From Rhynchonema sp. JSB1_4 (Eukaryota > Nematoda > Chromadorea > Monhysterida > Xyalidae), in NCBI GenBank assembly GCA_030248065.1, contig JASAMV010001158.1, positions 83,805-147,804 on the forward strand: 64,000 bases of DNA, in the 5' to 3' direction. This document shows, piece by piece, positions 23,135-35,670 of the stretch. How positions within the stretch are numbered: the first letter of the stretch is position 1; each line of letters opens with the position of its first letter. Position numbers and translations under genes: made by a program. The notes under the pieces were generated by a model. The model was not told where the DNA came from, made no database searches, and worked only from the letters and a program-made list of their open reading frames with translations.

Positions 23135-26100
23135 ATGCCATCTGTTTTGCCTCGTTTTCTGACCGCTGCCGTGACGAGCGTTGCCGGCGCGTTTTTGGGA
23201 CGGAAAAACAGCGAGGGAAAGACTGAATCGACCGATCAAATTCACAAACGCGTGCGAATCGGTGGGTTTTTGCGATAACAAACAATCAACTTCTCCAAAA
23301 AAATTGGCTGAAATAAAAAACAACCTTAAAAAAATCCTCCAGCTATAATCGGTGCCGGCATCGGTGGATCGTCGTGTTCGTACTTTTTGACGGATTTGAA
23401 GTCGAAACGACTTTCATCGACAAAGATCGATTTCGAGATCGACATTTTCGAACGGGATCGAATCGGCGGGCGAATGCGCACGGCCGTGATTGGAGGGCAG
23501 ACGGTGGAGACTGGCGCTAGCATCATACACCCCAAGAATGAGTACATGGTGAACTTTGCGAAACTTTTGGGTTCGTCGGATTGTTTTCATAGTTTTTTTT
23601 CAATTTTTTATAAACAACTTCAGATTTCCAAGCCTGTTTTTCTGTTCACGTTTTGCCACTGATGGGTATGATATCAAGGATAAAACATCGGCAGCTTCAT
23701 TGGTGATGTTTCACAAATAAATACGTGGGATAAGTATTGTTGATCTTTATGTACTTATTTGTTGATCAGCTGCTTACCGTAATGACTGGGTGATGCACCA
23801 GGGCATCGTCAACATGCAGAAACGCACCCTCCACCAAAACTCTCTCCCTTTTCAGGCCTGAAAACTGTGACAGCCAAGGAGATCACTGGCAACAAACTCG
23901 GCCTTTATGACGGACAGAGTTTTGTGTACGAGGATGTTTCACGGTGGAGTTTTGTCAACGATTTGTCACTGCTGTGGCGCTATGGATATGACTGCATTCG
24001 GTACAAAGGGTTCATCAAGGACATGCTCAGCAAGTTTGGCAGGTGTGAAACATTATGTTGTACATGCTATTTGTTTCTGTTGAGAAATTAATTTTGTTCG
24101 TTTGTTCTCCACAAACTAACGATCCTCTGTTCTGGAACAATATCGTTCAAACGAAATCCCGTTCTTGCACCTTATCAATCAACAAAGCAATTACTGCGAG
24201 ATTTGTAGTCCACGTTTCAGCTGTAAGCATCCATCGTACTGAATATATCCTGTTGCACTTCCAGACATGGGGTCAAGATGGCCGTTGAGTGACACACAGA
24301 AAAATTACCGCCGACTTTCAGAATCTACAGCCTACAATCTAACAACGGATGTTATCCTGATGTACAAAGCATGCTCGGCGCTATGGACCCTCAGTTCCCG
24401 CCGTTGTGCAATCAATCGATAAAAGACCGATTGGGTGAACTTGGATTTGGGCAGAGATTCACAAGTGAACTGGCTGCAGCGATAATGAATGTGAATTATG
24501 GACAGAACATTGATGAGGTACATATACTGTAATTACCGTGATACTCTATCCTCTGATGGTTACGGTGTCGTGCGATGTGTTTGTCATGACGGCAGTCAGA
24601 TTCGGTCCCTCAGATGCTTACTTATAGACAACTAAAACCCGAACGGAAGCTAATCCTGGATCTGGACCAGGGCCCAAATGCTAGGTCTTGTTTGAAAAGT
24701 CGCCGAATGCGTTTCAGAATAGTTAGCCACGGGCAAGACGATTGATTGGAAGTCTGACTGACGATCACATGCTGAACAAAAGCCGAATCAAACTAAAAAA
24801 AGTTTATTTTTGCTGTGTTATGCACATTTAAACTTTTCAATGCTCAGGTGCATGCGTTTGTCGGTGCCGTGAGTCTGGCGGGTGCAGGTGATGAGCTTTG
24901 GGCTGTCAAGGGTGGCAATCAACAGGTCGCTGAAGGACTCGTCAAACAAAGTGATGCGACGCTGTATAGGTTGGGTGATGTTTCACTGTTATACTATTCG
25001 AATTGTGTCATGATATCAGGATCCGGTAGTTTTGATCGACATTGACAATGGTGCAGCTGTAAGCTGGGCACCAAGTTGTTGGTCATTTACGGTGGGGTTT
25101 AAGTACGATGAAGATCATCCTACCTCCTTTGTTGTTATCATGCCCATTGTGGGTGACAAAAGTCGGGCATCACGTTAACGAACTATAAATGACATTTTCT
25201 TCCAGAGGCGCAGTGACCTCAATCAGCTACGATGCGTCCAACGACAAATACTCCGTCGAATGCACTGATTCGAACAACAATCCGATTCCCGTTCTGCGTC
25301 CGTACGATTACGTCGTGATCGCGTGTCCGCTTGCCGATCAGGCGCGCGGCGATTTGAAATTCGTCAATTTCACCGTCGATCCTAGCCATTACGGGCCGTA
25401 CCATCGAACAGTCAGTTCGTTTGCAGTCGGTGTGCCACGAGCGACGACTTGGCACAAACGGGACGACAATTTGCCGAATGGTTGGTGTTCGCAGAGTTCC
25501 GTGATTCCACCAGTGTGTTTCTGGCTCGGATTTTGGACGAATCTGGCCAGACGTTTGCACGAAACGCCATACTTTGCGATCATCTGGTCTTTCAAGTGTT
25601 GGCTGCAGCAGCATCAGCTGCCTATGGCTCACAGTGCGGACTCCATTCGCGTTGGAGATGGACTGGAGCCAGTCTGTGCAAACAGGTAGAAACGGACAAC
25701 AAGAAGCACGAGGGACAATTTACAATTATTCGTGTGGTCATTGCATTAGCGCTATTTGAATTAGCGACGTAGTATATACTGTACATACTTCGTTGCAGAG
25801 ATCCTGTGCTGCAACACCTCCCTATCCTACAATTCAGTCGGTCAATGGAAATCCAGTGAAGCAACCGATAAAACTCCCAAATCCAACCTGCTCAACTACG
25901 GAGTCTGGAAAGTGTTCTCTCGTTCCACGCTCGACTCAGACTTGAAGTCCCGATATTTTGCCAAAATTGACGACTGGGTGGTCTATGATTGGTTCGCGTA
26001 TCCGCACTATTCCGTGAATGACCTTGCCGAATCAGACACCGGTAATAAACGCGGCAATTTCAAATTGGCGCCGCGGGTCTATCATGTGAATGCAATTGAA

Positions 26101-26184
26101 TGGGCTGCCAGTGCGATGGAGATGGGAGCGATTGGCGCCAAAAACGTGGCGTTATTAATTATGAAAGATATTGAGGACAATTAA
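23135..26184 (+). CDS. PCYOX1: Prenylcysteine oxidase (FAD-dependent)
   Basis: Complete 7-exon gene of 506 residues, close to the roughly 505 of vertebrate PCYOX1: 23135-23261, 23343-23570, 23856-24042, 24322-24517, 24848-24969, 25206-25480, 25799-26184. All phases join. The enzyme oxidatively cleaves the thioether bond of farnesyl- or geranylgeranyl-cysteine left after turnover of prenylated proteins, giving cysteine, an isoprenoid aldehyde and H2O2, usually in the lysosome. Sequence support: a Rossmann FAD motif RIAIIGAGIGGSS at about residues 40-52, the second strand IDIFERDRIGGRM, GASIIHPKNEYM, and the C-terminal stretch WAASAMEMGAIGAKNVALL that closes the FAD fold in this amine-oxidase-like family. 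The N-terminus is weakly hydrophobic and may be a signal or anchor sequence. The split codon at exon 6/7 gives LPNEIL. Confidence 0.92.
23789..23820 (-). repeat. GACCTGGTGCACC-family copy in a prenylcysteine oxidase intron
   Basis: GGTGATGCACCAGGGCATCG then TCAACATGCAG, minus orientation, 36 bp upstream of exon 3. Confidence 0.6.
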
Positions 26185-26308
26185 TTCTGTTCCACTTCTC
26201 GTTACCATGCGAATGTTGATAGTATGCATCAGCAAATTGGTGCTTATTTTTGCATTACCGGTTGATTTGCAGACTATTTGTCCATAACATTCCTGACGAT
26301 AATCGTCT

Positions 26309-26314
26309 AATAAA
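26309..26314 (+). other. Poly(A) signal of the prenylcysteine oxidase gene
   Basis: AATAAA lies 125 bp after the stop codon, in the expected place for a nematode 3' UTR. Confidence 0.6.
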
Positions 26315-26424
26315 ATTAAAGCAGCAAAAAACTTGATGTTGGCTTCAAAGTTCCCTGATTTTATCTGTGGTTTTCGATGCAAACTTTTCTGCATATGAAT
26401 GCAACGCAACTGCCTGTGTGAACA

Positions 26425-26540
26425 AAACCAACATAACGCACACAACAGGCAGTGTGTGTGTGTCTTTATGTGTGTGTCTGCCTGATCTGGCAAGCACACA
26501 CACACGTTACAGCAGCACACACAAACACACAGCAGCTGCG
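26425..26540. repeat. (GT)n / (CA)n imperfect microsatellite
   Basis: A GTGTGTGTGTGTC tract is followed by ACACACACACAC tracts of opposite strand sense, with CTGCCTGATCTGG between. The two halves could pair. Confidence 0.85.
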
Positions 26541-26583
26541 CACGTTAGGTACAAGTACTGCCATATGCAGCCACGCTAGTGTG

Positions 26584-26655
26584 TCCGGCGTGGTCTAGTG
26601 GTTAGGATTTGCGGCTCTCACCCGCAAGGCCCGGGTTCAATTCCCGGCGCCGGAA
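26584..26655 (+). tRNA. tRNA-Glu, anticodon CUC
   Basis: A 72-nt cloverleaf. The acceptor stem TCCGGCG pairs fully with CGCCGGA, followed by discriminator A. The D arm is GGTCTAGTGGTTAGGAT. The anticodon stem TGCGG/CCGCA encloses the loop CTCTCAC with anticodon CTC at 26617-26619. The T arm is CCCGGGTTCAATTCCCGG. The sequence is close to the eukaryotic tRNA-Glu consensus, with intact A and B boxes and no intron. It should be functional. A short open frame that runs through it is not a gene. Confidence 0.95.
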
Positions 26656-26659
26656 TTCA

Positions 26660-29100
26660 AGTTTTGCATCTCTTACGAAGTTGTTCTTTGCAGATGTCTC
26701 ACAGGGGCGTTTCTGTCATCAATTTTGCATACATTAGTTATACTTACATTTTATCTTTTCTGGTGCGCTTGGTGTTGCAGCAACCTCTCGTTTTTCGTAT
26801 CATATCCAATTGTCTGAGATTTTTGAACGTATACTTTTACTTTAAATCCGCTCAAAGCACAAAATGTCATATAATTTCGTGGCAACACAAGAAAGGTAAT
26901 AAACACAATGAGAAAATACACAGATAAAGAAAGCTGTATGACATAAAATAGACATAATAAAACTGACACACAAAACAAAAGAAGAGAGAAAACGACCACA
27001 GACCGAGAGGATACACAATAACGTGTACGATAAGTGTGATGTTTGTAATTTTCACCAACGAAAGCAACTATAAGCCGCAAAAGGGAGTGGTGGATAAATA
27101 ATTTTTAGCGTGTTTAACTTAAAAATTTCCAATTTTCTGGATTATTAAACCTATGAACGTTTCACGAACGCTGGCAGTGTGGGGGACGAGAAGGCTTGCA
27201 CGAATAAAATTTTAAAAACGTTTGCTACAACCATAAATAACTAATAAATTGTTGATTGCGTATGTGTGACAAGAGATTTTGTCATTTTTTCTCTAATTGG
27301 ACAATATTCAGGCATACACCCGTGCAGCCATAATTACTGTTAAGGATCGGGAGTAAAGACAACAGTACATCAATCAATACTATGCTAAAAATTTGCTGGT
27401 TTTTATTGGAAAGATATCGAAGAAATGTTGAAAAGCGAACTTTCATCATAGTACGCACCGAGGTACAAAAACACGGCAGCAAACTTGCGAAAAGAAATAT
27501 TAGTTTCAGCCATGTTTTGAGAAAAACAACAATCGCAACAATATGGTAAATTGAACGTTTGTACAGATCTACAGAGTAAGCAAGTCCCGGGTGGATTTCT
27601 GAGCACATGATCAAATTATTCACCTAAAAACGTTGAAATTACGGAGATAATGAAGCAAAAACAGCTCAAGGACGCACAAAAAACGGCCATGATCACGATG
27701 AGCGCAGCAGTCTCTCAGAAGCCTGTGTGGTTTTCGCAGGCATGCGGCGACGCAGACAGCGCCCCCCGCCACAAGCCGTCTACCAAGCCGACTTAGTTTA
27801 GCCTGTGTGCCACAGTACTTCAATTAGCAGAAGCTGATTTCAGATGCATAGATTTTGAAATCTGACACTCTAGCTTTGGCATGGAGCTGGTGGTTCGGGG
27901 TTTTTCTGGCGTCTCAGATAATAAGCCGGGCTATATGGGCCCAGCTGTCACTAGAAAATCACACAAGCCGGTCAGCCGGTGTGAAAGAGCACTCGCACAT
28001 ACATATACATGATGGTCGACATTACAAAACAAGACAATTGTATATTTTCTTCACTTACTATGGCAGAAACAACGGACTGATATTTTGTAACGTGTGTGGT
28101 GGCGCTGCACGACTGAACTAAACATACAAACATCCCGGTTTCACATTCGAAGCTCAAAAACATGAAACAAATCGCAAAGTGCACATTTTTCTGGCTCCCT
28201 TTGGCACATCCGCTCCCTTCTCTCGTTAAGTCAAGATCTAAGTCGATTCCGCTCAAAGCCGGAACGCGGGGCGTTACCGACAGATTGCGAGCGGGGATCC
28301 ATCCTTTCTTCATTAAGTGCTCAAGATTTGCGAAAAAGCGCCATGTTGGTGGCTAATCAGGCATCAGGAGTACTTGACTCAATGAAGCGTGCATCGCCTT
28401 CTCATTTCCTGCGCAAAGGCTAGATGCTTTGTGCACATGTTTAAGCGTATGTCAAAAATATGAGACATTTGGCGCATTTCGAGTGCTACTGGTGCGTACA
28501 AACGTCAAGTGTGCTGTATGTAGTACACGCTCCCTTGTGTTGAAATTTGACTCTAAGAATGGTGTTGGGTCAAAGGACAGCGGGGTGCCCCCATTTACGC
28601 TGCAGAGAGCTGTTTTCTCTCCGCCTAGTGGGAGGCCCACGTCTTGTTGGGGCAAGTAAAATGTGCACTTGCACAATAAAAAATGAAAAGCTGATCAATT
28701 ACTGTACTCTCTCGATTTACAATATGTACACTTTTCAGAAACAACACTCACGTTGTGCGATTAAAAACACACTACAATGGCATGAGATCACAGAAATCGA
28801 AAGATACAAATCAAATAAACCAACATCGTAAAACATTGTTAAACAGTAAAATGTGGTACGGTTGAGTGTTTTTCTTTCAGAAAAGAATCGTATTGAACCA
28901 ATTTGCGGAAAATTAGTGCATGAACACTTCATAAACGACGGATAATGACTATTGTAGGACAATGGTTTCCAGGCTGCCAACTGTAATTTGAGTTCAACAT
29001 GAAAGAAGTTTCGGACATTTAAACAAAAAATGATTGCAAAACGAAATAATTGGAAAGAACGACTACAATGGGGTGACAAAAACACAACGATCTATGACAT
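26660..29100. other. Intergenic, no gene recognised
   Basis: About 2.4 kb between the tRNA and the 3' end of the minus-strand cysteine-rich gene. Several 90-116-codon open frames occur on both strands. They overlap each other, lack recognisable domains and show no compatible exon chains. Confidence 0.55.
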
Positions 29101-29114
29101 GTCATACCCTGTGT

Positions 29115-30709
29115 CTACTGTACCCACCTTGTGATGGCGACGACCACGAGTAGATGTAGCGCCATGAAAGGACTAAGACTCGTCGCACCGCCGGGAGTCC
29201 CATCGCCCTGCTGCCCAGTCTCATCCTTAACGGGAGCAGATTGTCCGTTGCGCGATTCGGCATCCGCCGGTTCTTCAATCGGTTCCATCGTACAATCGAT
29301 TTGGCAGTTGCCAATTTTGTCCTTGTAGACGCCGTTGATCATGTTTGAAAGTGAGTTGCACATCAGATCCACTGCCTTGCCTTGACAGATTTTCGACAGC
29401 GCGCCCTTGTAGCCGGCGATGCGTCGTTTGACCTCCGTGCACGTGTCGTCTCTCGACCGTCGATAGTGGGTGACGTAGACGTGTTGTTTGTCGAGATACT
29501 GCCGAGCGATGTAGTCGGCCGCCGCCAGCGTCGACTTGCCGATGTGGTCTTCTGATAAACACACGCGAAGGGCCGAATTCGAAAGCATCTCCTGTCCCTT
29601 GTCTGAACAGGCGTATTGCAGCAGATAGAAGGATTTGAGGAAGGTGGCCTTGTTCTTGCGATGCGTCAGCAGTTCAGTGAGCTGTTCGGTCGTGTTCAGC
29701 ACGTCCTGCGACGTACAGCCGAAATCTTGCGGTCGCTCGACGCAATTGCCGAGCTTGTGCACGTGCGTACACTCTTCGCGGGTGACCAACACCTGAAACA
29801 CAAAAGTGACATTGTTGTATGTACGTATCTTTTACACACTCAAGCATACAGTGTGTTGATTACGAAATATTACACTAGTCTGAGGGTAAAAAAACTACAT
29901 GTATGGGTGTTAAAAGTTACATCATCTTGTCTGCAGAATATAACATTGTGGAACTTGGCGCACTGTTTGGAACGACGGTTTAGGCTTGAAGTGGATTTTG
30001 TTGCAATGGTTGGACACCGTGAAACATCAGTCAGCTGCTAATAGTAATAAAAACTACACGAATCCGGCTACTAATTAAAAATCTACATCGTACGCCGCAC
30101 AAAAATTGCCTTTGTTCTATTCAGAGTTTTCAGCTGAGTAACAACCGAAAAAAACGCCCCCTCATTTTCGTATACCTCCAAAAAACAATGCCTTTTTGTT
30201 TTGAGTGCGGAGACCGCTAGTAACCATCTGTCATTACGATCATTTTGCCTGGATGTGAAAAACTGCCACAGCAAAAATGACAAATGATGATCACAACAGC
30301 AGTTTTGTAACGTGCAGTTTTTTTGCAAGCTGACAAGGCCGAAAGTTTTGCACGCACGCTTAGAGCAATGAAGAAAGCTCGACACGAATTTCCCATCATG
30401 ACCAAGGCACACACATCAGAAGCGTTTTCAGTGAAAAATGACACAAAAACTCACCACGTTGACTTTGTTCTGCCAGAGCTTGAGCGTGTACTGTTCCAGT
30501 GACCTGACCAGGCAATCGACGAGTTTATTGTAATTGCATCCATCGCGCTTCTGGCGCTCGACGTGCTGCACAAACTCCCGGCTGTCGGGGTCTAGCTGTT
30601 GGAAACTTTGTCTCTGCGCCTTGTAGGTCTGTGCCGGTGTGGCACACGTGACTGTCAGTAGCGATATCAACAGGTAAACTGCAGTAGTCCTGAGTTGCTG
30701 TGCGTGCAT
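29115..30709 (-). CDS. Cysteine-rich secreted protein, possibly GPI-anchored
   Basis: Two exons, 30709-30455 and 29792-29115, join in phase 0 (donor GTG|GTGAGT, acceptor GTGTTTCAG) to give 310 residues. The ATG at 30709 is chosen because it directly starts a signal peptide, MHAQQLRTTAVYLLISLLTV with cleavage near TCA. The mature part has about a dozen cysteines in spaced pairs (GCNYNKLVDC, CTHVHKLGNC, FGCTSQ, YACSD, RVCLS, KICQGKAVDLMC, NCQIDC), helical and charged between them. The C-terminus is a Pro/Gly/Glu-rich stretch followed by a hydrophobic tail, FMALHLLVVVAIT, suggesting a GPI-attachment signal or a single membrane anchor. It recalls nematode cysteine-rich extracellular families such as DUF19/T20D4.11-like, but I cannot assign it. 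Function unknown. Confidence 0.75.
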
Positions 30710-30724
30710 CGTGCGGGCAGTGCG

Positions 30725-33700
30725 TGATGTTTCACGGACCAATAGGTTGGTTCGACGTGGCGTTCCCGTGGAGGATTGTTAGGTGGAAACCGTGATCTTT
30801 CAAATCGATTGCGCCCCTTGCGATGGGGCCTCAATGCTGATGGTGTTGTTTATGTTGCTTTTGATGCAATTGTTAGGAAGAACGATGGAGTGGATATTCA
30901 GCGATAATCTGAAATGATGAAAGTGATTTTGTGACACTTGATACAAAAATAAATGAAGAGAGACATTATAAACCACGCTGACATTGAAATCACGTTATGG
31001 AAACATTGCATAGTCTGTTTATGTTTACTGGTGTCTGCAAATTGCGTGCCAAGGTGACTTGGCGCAGCAGCGGAAACCTCAAATTAATGACAGGGTGATA
31101 TTGCTCATCAATTTGCTCCTTTGGGAAAACAAACATCAACAACCTTCTAAAGGTTATATGCTATCACAATATAGATTCATGTGCCTATGTAGTCTTCTTA
31201 ACGCCAGTGATACTAATTTCAGACCTCCGGATTACGCAATATTACGCGCTATGTGAATCTTGTGTGGAAACATGAAGCAGCGTGATGCGATCAAAGATTG
31301 ATAATAATACACGTGTACGTACATGCACTAGGTACAACACCCTGGAGTTTGCGTGCATCTCAAATAAGCCCCTAACTAGGCACGGCACAAGGCGCGCAAG
31401 CGCTAGTTGGCTCATAGTCAGCCGAGGCCAGCTGCTTGAAAACTTCGCTCTTGCACAAAGTTTCGTGATATCATGTAGTGGAGTGGGCACAATCATGAAT
31501 AAGACACATGCAGATTTCTAAAAATATCGAAATACCATGATTGAAAAAGGCGAACGCAAGAGAATCGTGAAACACTCACGTGAATGTTGGCTCGAGCATG
31601 AAAAAAATAAAATTTAAAAGTCTCATCTTCATGCTGATTCGACTACGCAGTTTGATGTCATCACACATGATCATAATCTTGCCCACATCACTAGTGGGTG
31701 ATAACACACAGAGACCGTGTTACATGAAAAATGGACTATGCACAAACAGAGATAAGACATATTTCCAACATAAATCTCGCATGCACAAGGAGCGTAAATT
31801 TGTCTCAACACAGGCCGCGCTACTACCGTAAGCCATTCGCACTGAGTAAATCGAAGCGCCGCTGCGCCAAAGAGTCCCCCACACACGTTGAGAGAAGCAA
31901 AGCAGCGTCGGCAGAGAGCAGCGCACACTTGCTTGCCTCTCAAAGCAAGAAGATTCGCATACATGCTGCACGTGAAGATGCTTGCAAGCTGGCGGGAGAG
32001 AGAGACAGCGCGTAGTGAGCTGATGATAAATTAGACGGACAGACGCTATGCGCATATGGCGCGCCCGTCAGCACGCGCGACGACTGGGCTTGTCGCTGCT
32101 ACAAAAATAACTATGTACCGTACACCATGCATGTGCAGATGTACCACATGTACATGCACGAAGGTGCTATGCGTATACCTATAGGAAACATATTGAAGTA
32201 CATGGTGACAGAGACAGAGAGAGCGGACATACAAAAATCGATGGTTTATACGTGTGCAGCAGGCATATGACATGACAGCACACATGCACCACGTACGCAC
32301 TGTACCGGTACTTAGCTGGACACGCCTAAACGGCCAACTACCGTTAGGGGAGTACAAGCCCAGAAGGCGTACCTTTATACATGCCGTGCTGCAAACGCGT
32401 GTGGCAAGACACAAAGTCAGCTGATACTAGAGTCTTCCCTGGTTTCGTGTATCGCCTACGACATCTGAGATGTACCATTCGATGTTAGAAGGTGTGAGGT
32501 GATGTATTAAGCTCTGATGGGGTTTAGAAGTCCGTTTTGCCCATGAGTGATAAGATGAACCAAGGAAACAAAATAATTAAACTAACGCAAGGACTTTACG
32601 CGAAATTAAACATGAGTCTTGAGATTTGATTATATTATAACAGGTTGGTTACGAGCGGTGCAGGATAAGGTAAACAGAGTTGCGTGCAAAACAAGCAACC
32701 CCGGCAGCAAAGTTGCAGCATGTGTGCAAGTTTGTAAAACGCAGGTTTATGGTTAGCGTGGAGACCTTGAACCTTCTGGCATCATGGCATGTACATGTAC
32801 ATACCTTAGATAGTATTACAGTACCCATGCATTGAGCAGAGTTGCTAAAAAAGCGCCGTTAGCTGGTTCTATCGTCAGCTGCAGTGTACCGGAAAGCAGC
32901 ACCTAAGCCCCCGAGGTGCCCGACACTGTGAGTGACAGACATGTGAGCAAGCAAGCAAGCACTGATAAAAAAAAGTTGCAACTTGCAAACGAGCTTGCGT
33001 GTTCACATATATGTCTTATTCGTAGGTTGTGGGTACATAGGTACTATGTACCTTACATGTGACTAACTGACTGCTAGTGACAGCAATGTGTATGCCATAT
33101 GGCTTAGGGCAAAAACAGCCGGTTCTGCCCCTGTGAGGGTGCACAATTTTCGGGTGCTAACACACGCGCACGGCCCAAAATGCTCAGCCCTTTTGCTTTT
33201 TTGTCACAGTGAGATAAACTAAACGAGGGGTGGGGGTACTAAGGTGCTGTACCTTTGAGATGGATGAGTGGGTTGCATGAGAGCCAAATGTTCATGAAGC
33301 ACTTTTCCCCATCACGTGACTGCGCAATTGAGACATCATAAAACAATCCAACCATCATTGACAAATCAAGTTTCGCAGTAATTGGTACGACCAACATTTT
33401 GCAAGTTCCAGTGTTTCCGATCGATTCACCATCCATAGAGAGTGCACTGCACACCTATGGGCATATGGTGTAATTAGGTGAGGCGGGGGCAGCTAAAAAA
33501 GACACTGTTGTCGAATGGAGGAAAGGACTTGATTAAAATGGATTTTCCGTAGCTGCTGCTTGCCTGAGACTTACCGCCGCGGGCAGCCGTCGGCTAAAAA
33601 CAAGCACGCCAAAAGCACTAACGGATTAGCAACCAAGTGAAGTGGAGAGCCCGCGCACATAAAATTTGTCTCTCTTGATTTAACGGTAAAAACTTTACGC

Positions 33701-34165
33701 GTCCGACCAATCTGCTGGAATTGCCCTCACAGGGTGCATACATGCAAACGAAAAACATGCGCGCGCATGCAGCCCCGTGTCGAGCATTGTGGCAGCTCAA
33801 AGCAACAAACATGCGTTTTGCGTTATACTGTCACAGTCAAAGAGAGTAAACAGTTTCAATCTTGGTGGGGCACAAAAAATACAGAAATGGAGCTCGGCAC
33901 TAAAACGGTACCCGGATAACAAATGGGTACCTGTTCTAGTATACAGTTGACTTTTCAGCGCCTTGCAGCTTGACAGCTGCCGACTCAAATTACGGTGCCG
34001 ACGCGAAAGCGCCCGCGAGAAATGGACTGGTTTATTTATTTGCTTGCCACTATTTGTTGTTTGTTTGTTTGGGCAAGAACATAAAAATAAGTTCGGAGAT
34101 CAAACAAACATGCTTTTCCCCAAGTTCATTTCAGTTGAGTGCTAACGTCGGAAACCATGCGAGAT
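30725..34165. other. Intergenic, no gene recognised
   Basis: Start of a gene-poor stretch of about 27 kb. Open frames reach only about 120 codons, without domains or exon chains. Short (GA)n and (GCAA)n runs occur (about 31995-32010 and 32945-32965). Confidence 0.55.
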
Positions 34166-34168
34166 AAT

Positions 34169-35670
34169 GGGTGGCATTTTCGAAACGGTGTAAAGGTCAG
34201 TTGGGTGTAAAGGTCGGTGGAAAGCTTGAAATATTGCACGCTGAGCAAGCAGCAGAAGGCGCGTTTCTAAACGAAAGGTCAACTTTGACAGTTTGCCGTG
34301 CAAGTGTAAATCGTTTGTTTGCAACCTGGTTCGTTTAAGCTGGATGCAGAAACGTTTTAAAGCAATATTTTTAAGTTGCCTGACATTCCGCTGTAAGGCT
34401 ATTGAGAAATTGAACATTCACTGACGGCGGTACCAAAACTATGATGCCGCTAACTGATCGCAGCACGAAATCAAAACGCCTCCAAAAAAGGTCACGAAAT
34501 TTATAAATATCGTTTAAAAACGCTTGTGCAACTAGCCTAAATACAATATTGCAAACAGACGATTTACTCTTGCACAGCAGACTGTCAAAGTTGACCATTC
34601 GTTTAGAAACGCGCGTCTGCAGTTTGCTCAGCGTGCAATGTTTCAAGCTAAGGGCGCGGCCAGGTAGATGCGGACTGCGGACTGCGGACATTGAAAAAAA
34701 CTATGTCCAATGTCCGCAGTCCGCAGTCCGCATCTACCTGGCCGCACTTGCGGACTGCGGTTTGCGGACAATCGAAACATTTTTTGATTGTGTTTGCTAG
34801 TGCGATATACAACTACAGGGTTGTGAATATAGTGTAACGTGGAATCCTGCCCTGTTGCCTGCCATTCAATACCATGAAACATTCTAACGTGTGTGTCCTT
34901 ATTCTGTGTTTGCTGTGTGTGATACGTGGCAGTCGTCAGTTGCGCGTGTGTTGGCAATTGATTATTGTGAGTTGGCAGATATTACATGGATGTTTCAGGC
35001 AACAACAGAAGACAACACAGTATTATGCACGGTGTTGAAGTTTGCATATTTATAGTCCAGCCACCAGCTCATGAGACGACTTTTTTTAAAGCTTGCTTGG
35101 CCGCATTCAAAAATGCTCCAGATACACGTGTTTTCGCAAACAAAAGAAAGAGATTGGCTGAGGGAGATGATGACAAGTTCCAGCTGGCTGACCTCAATTT
35201 GTTGCGTGCTTACGCGAACAGCAGCGTTGTTCAGCACACAAATGTTTTGGGAGTCAAAAGGGAATTTACGCACCGAGTGGAGAGCGTGTTTTTAAAAAAT
35301 ACGTGCGTTTCTCTTTCTTTCATTTCCGAAATACGTGGAACCGGAACATTGTTGGATCCGCACAAGCCAATTTCAAAAAAAAGTCGTCTCATGAGTTCGT
35401 GGCTGGACTATACAACCCTGTAGTTATATGCTTACTAGCAAACACAATCAATGAAATGTTTCGATTGTCCGCAGTCCGCAGTCCGCAAGTGCGGCCAGGT
35501 AGATGCGGACTGCGGACTGCGGACATTGGACATAGTTTTTTTTCAATGTCCGCAGTCCGCATCTACCTGGCCGCGCCCTTACGCCGAGCTTACACTGAAC
35601 TTTCTCACACCGAAGCTTTCCACCGACCTTTACGCCCAACTGACCTCCGTTTCGAAAATATCGCCCAATT
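34169..35670. mobile_element. Composite foldback element with nested insertion
   Basis: Outer arms: about 34169-34228 (CATTTTCGAAACGG, then AAAGGTCGGTGGAAAGCTT) is the reverse complement of about 35612-35668. Inside the left half, 34223-34330 is again inverted at about 34545-34648 (TTGCACGCTGAGCAA and GTTTAGAAACGCGC blocks). A second element, 34651-35579, is inserted within it. There is no protein-coding content. The 106- to 145-codon frames here are translations of the arms. Confidence 0.8.
34651..35579. mobile_element. Nested TIR element, GCGGACTGCGGACTGCGGAC-rich
   Basis: Terminal inverted repeats begin AGGGCGCGGCCAGGTAGATG and are flanked by TA on each side, as for Tc1/mariner-type target duplications. 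Each end is itself a small hairpin of GCGGACTGCGGAC and GTCCGCAGTCCGC blocks around a CTATGTCC core. Further inward the two sides remain inverted copies (CAAACACAATCA, ACTACAGGGTTG, CTCATGAGACGAC), interrupted by unrelated sequence. It is non-coding. Confidence 0.8.

Noticed and set aside
26598..26927. 109-codon frame overlapping the tRNA
   Set aside because: Its start lies inside tRNA-Glu and the rest is AT-rich with no domain.
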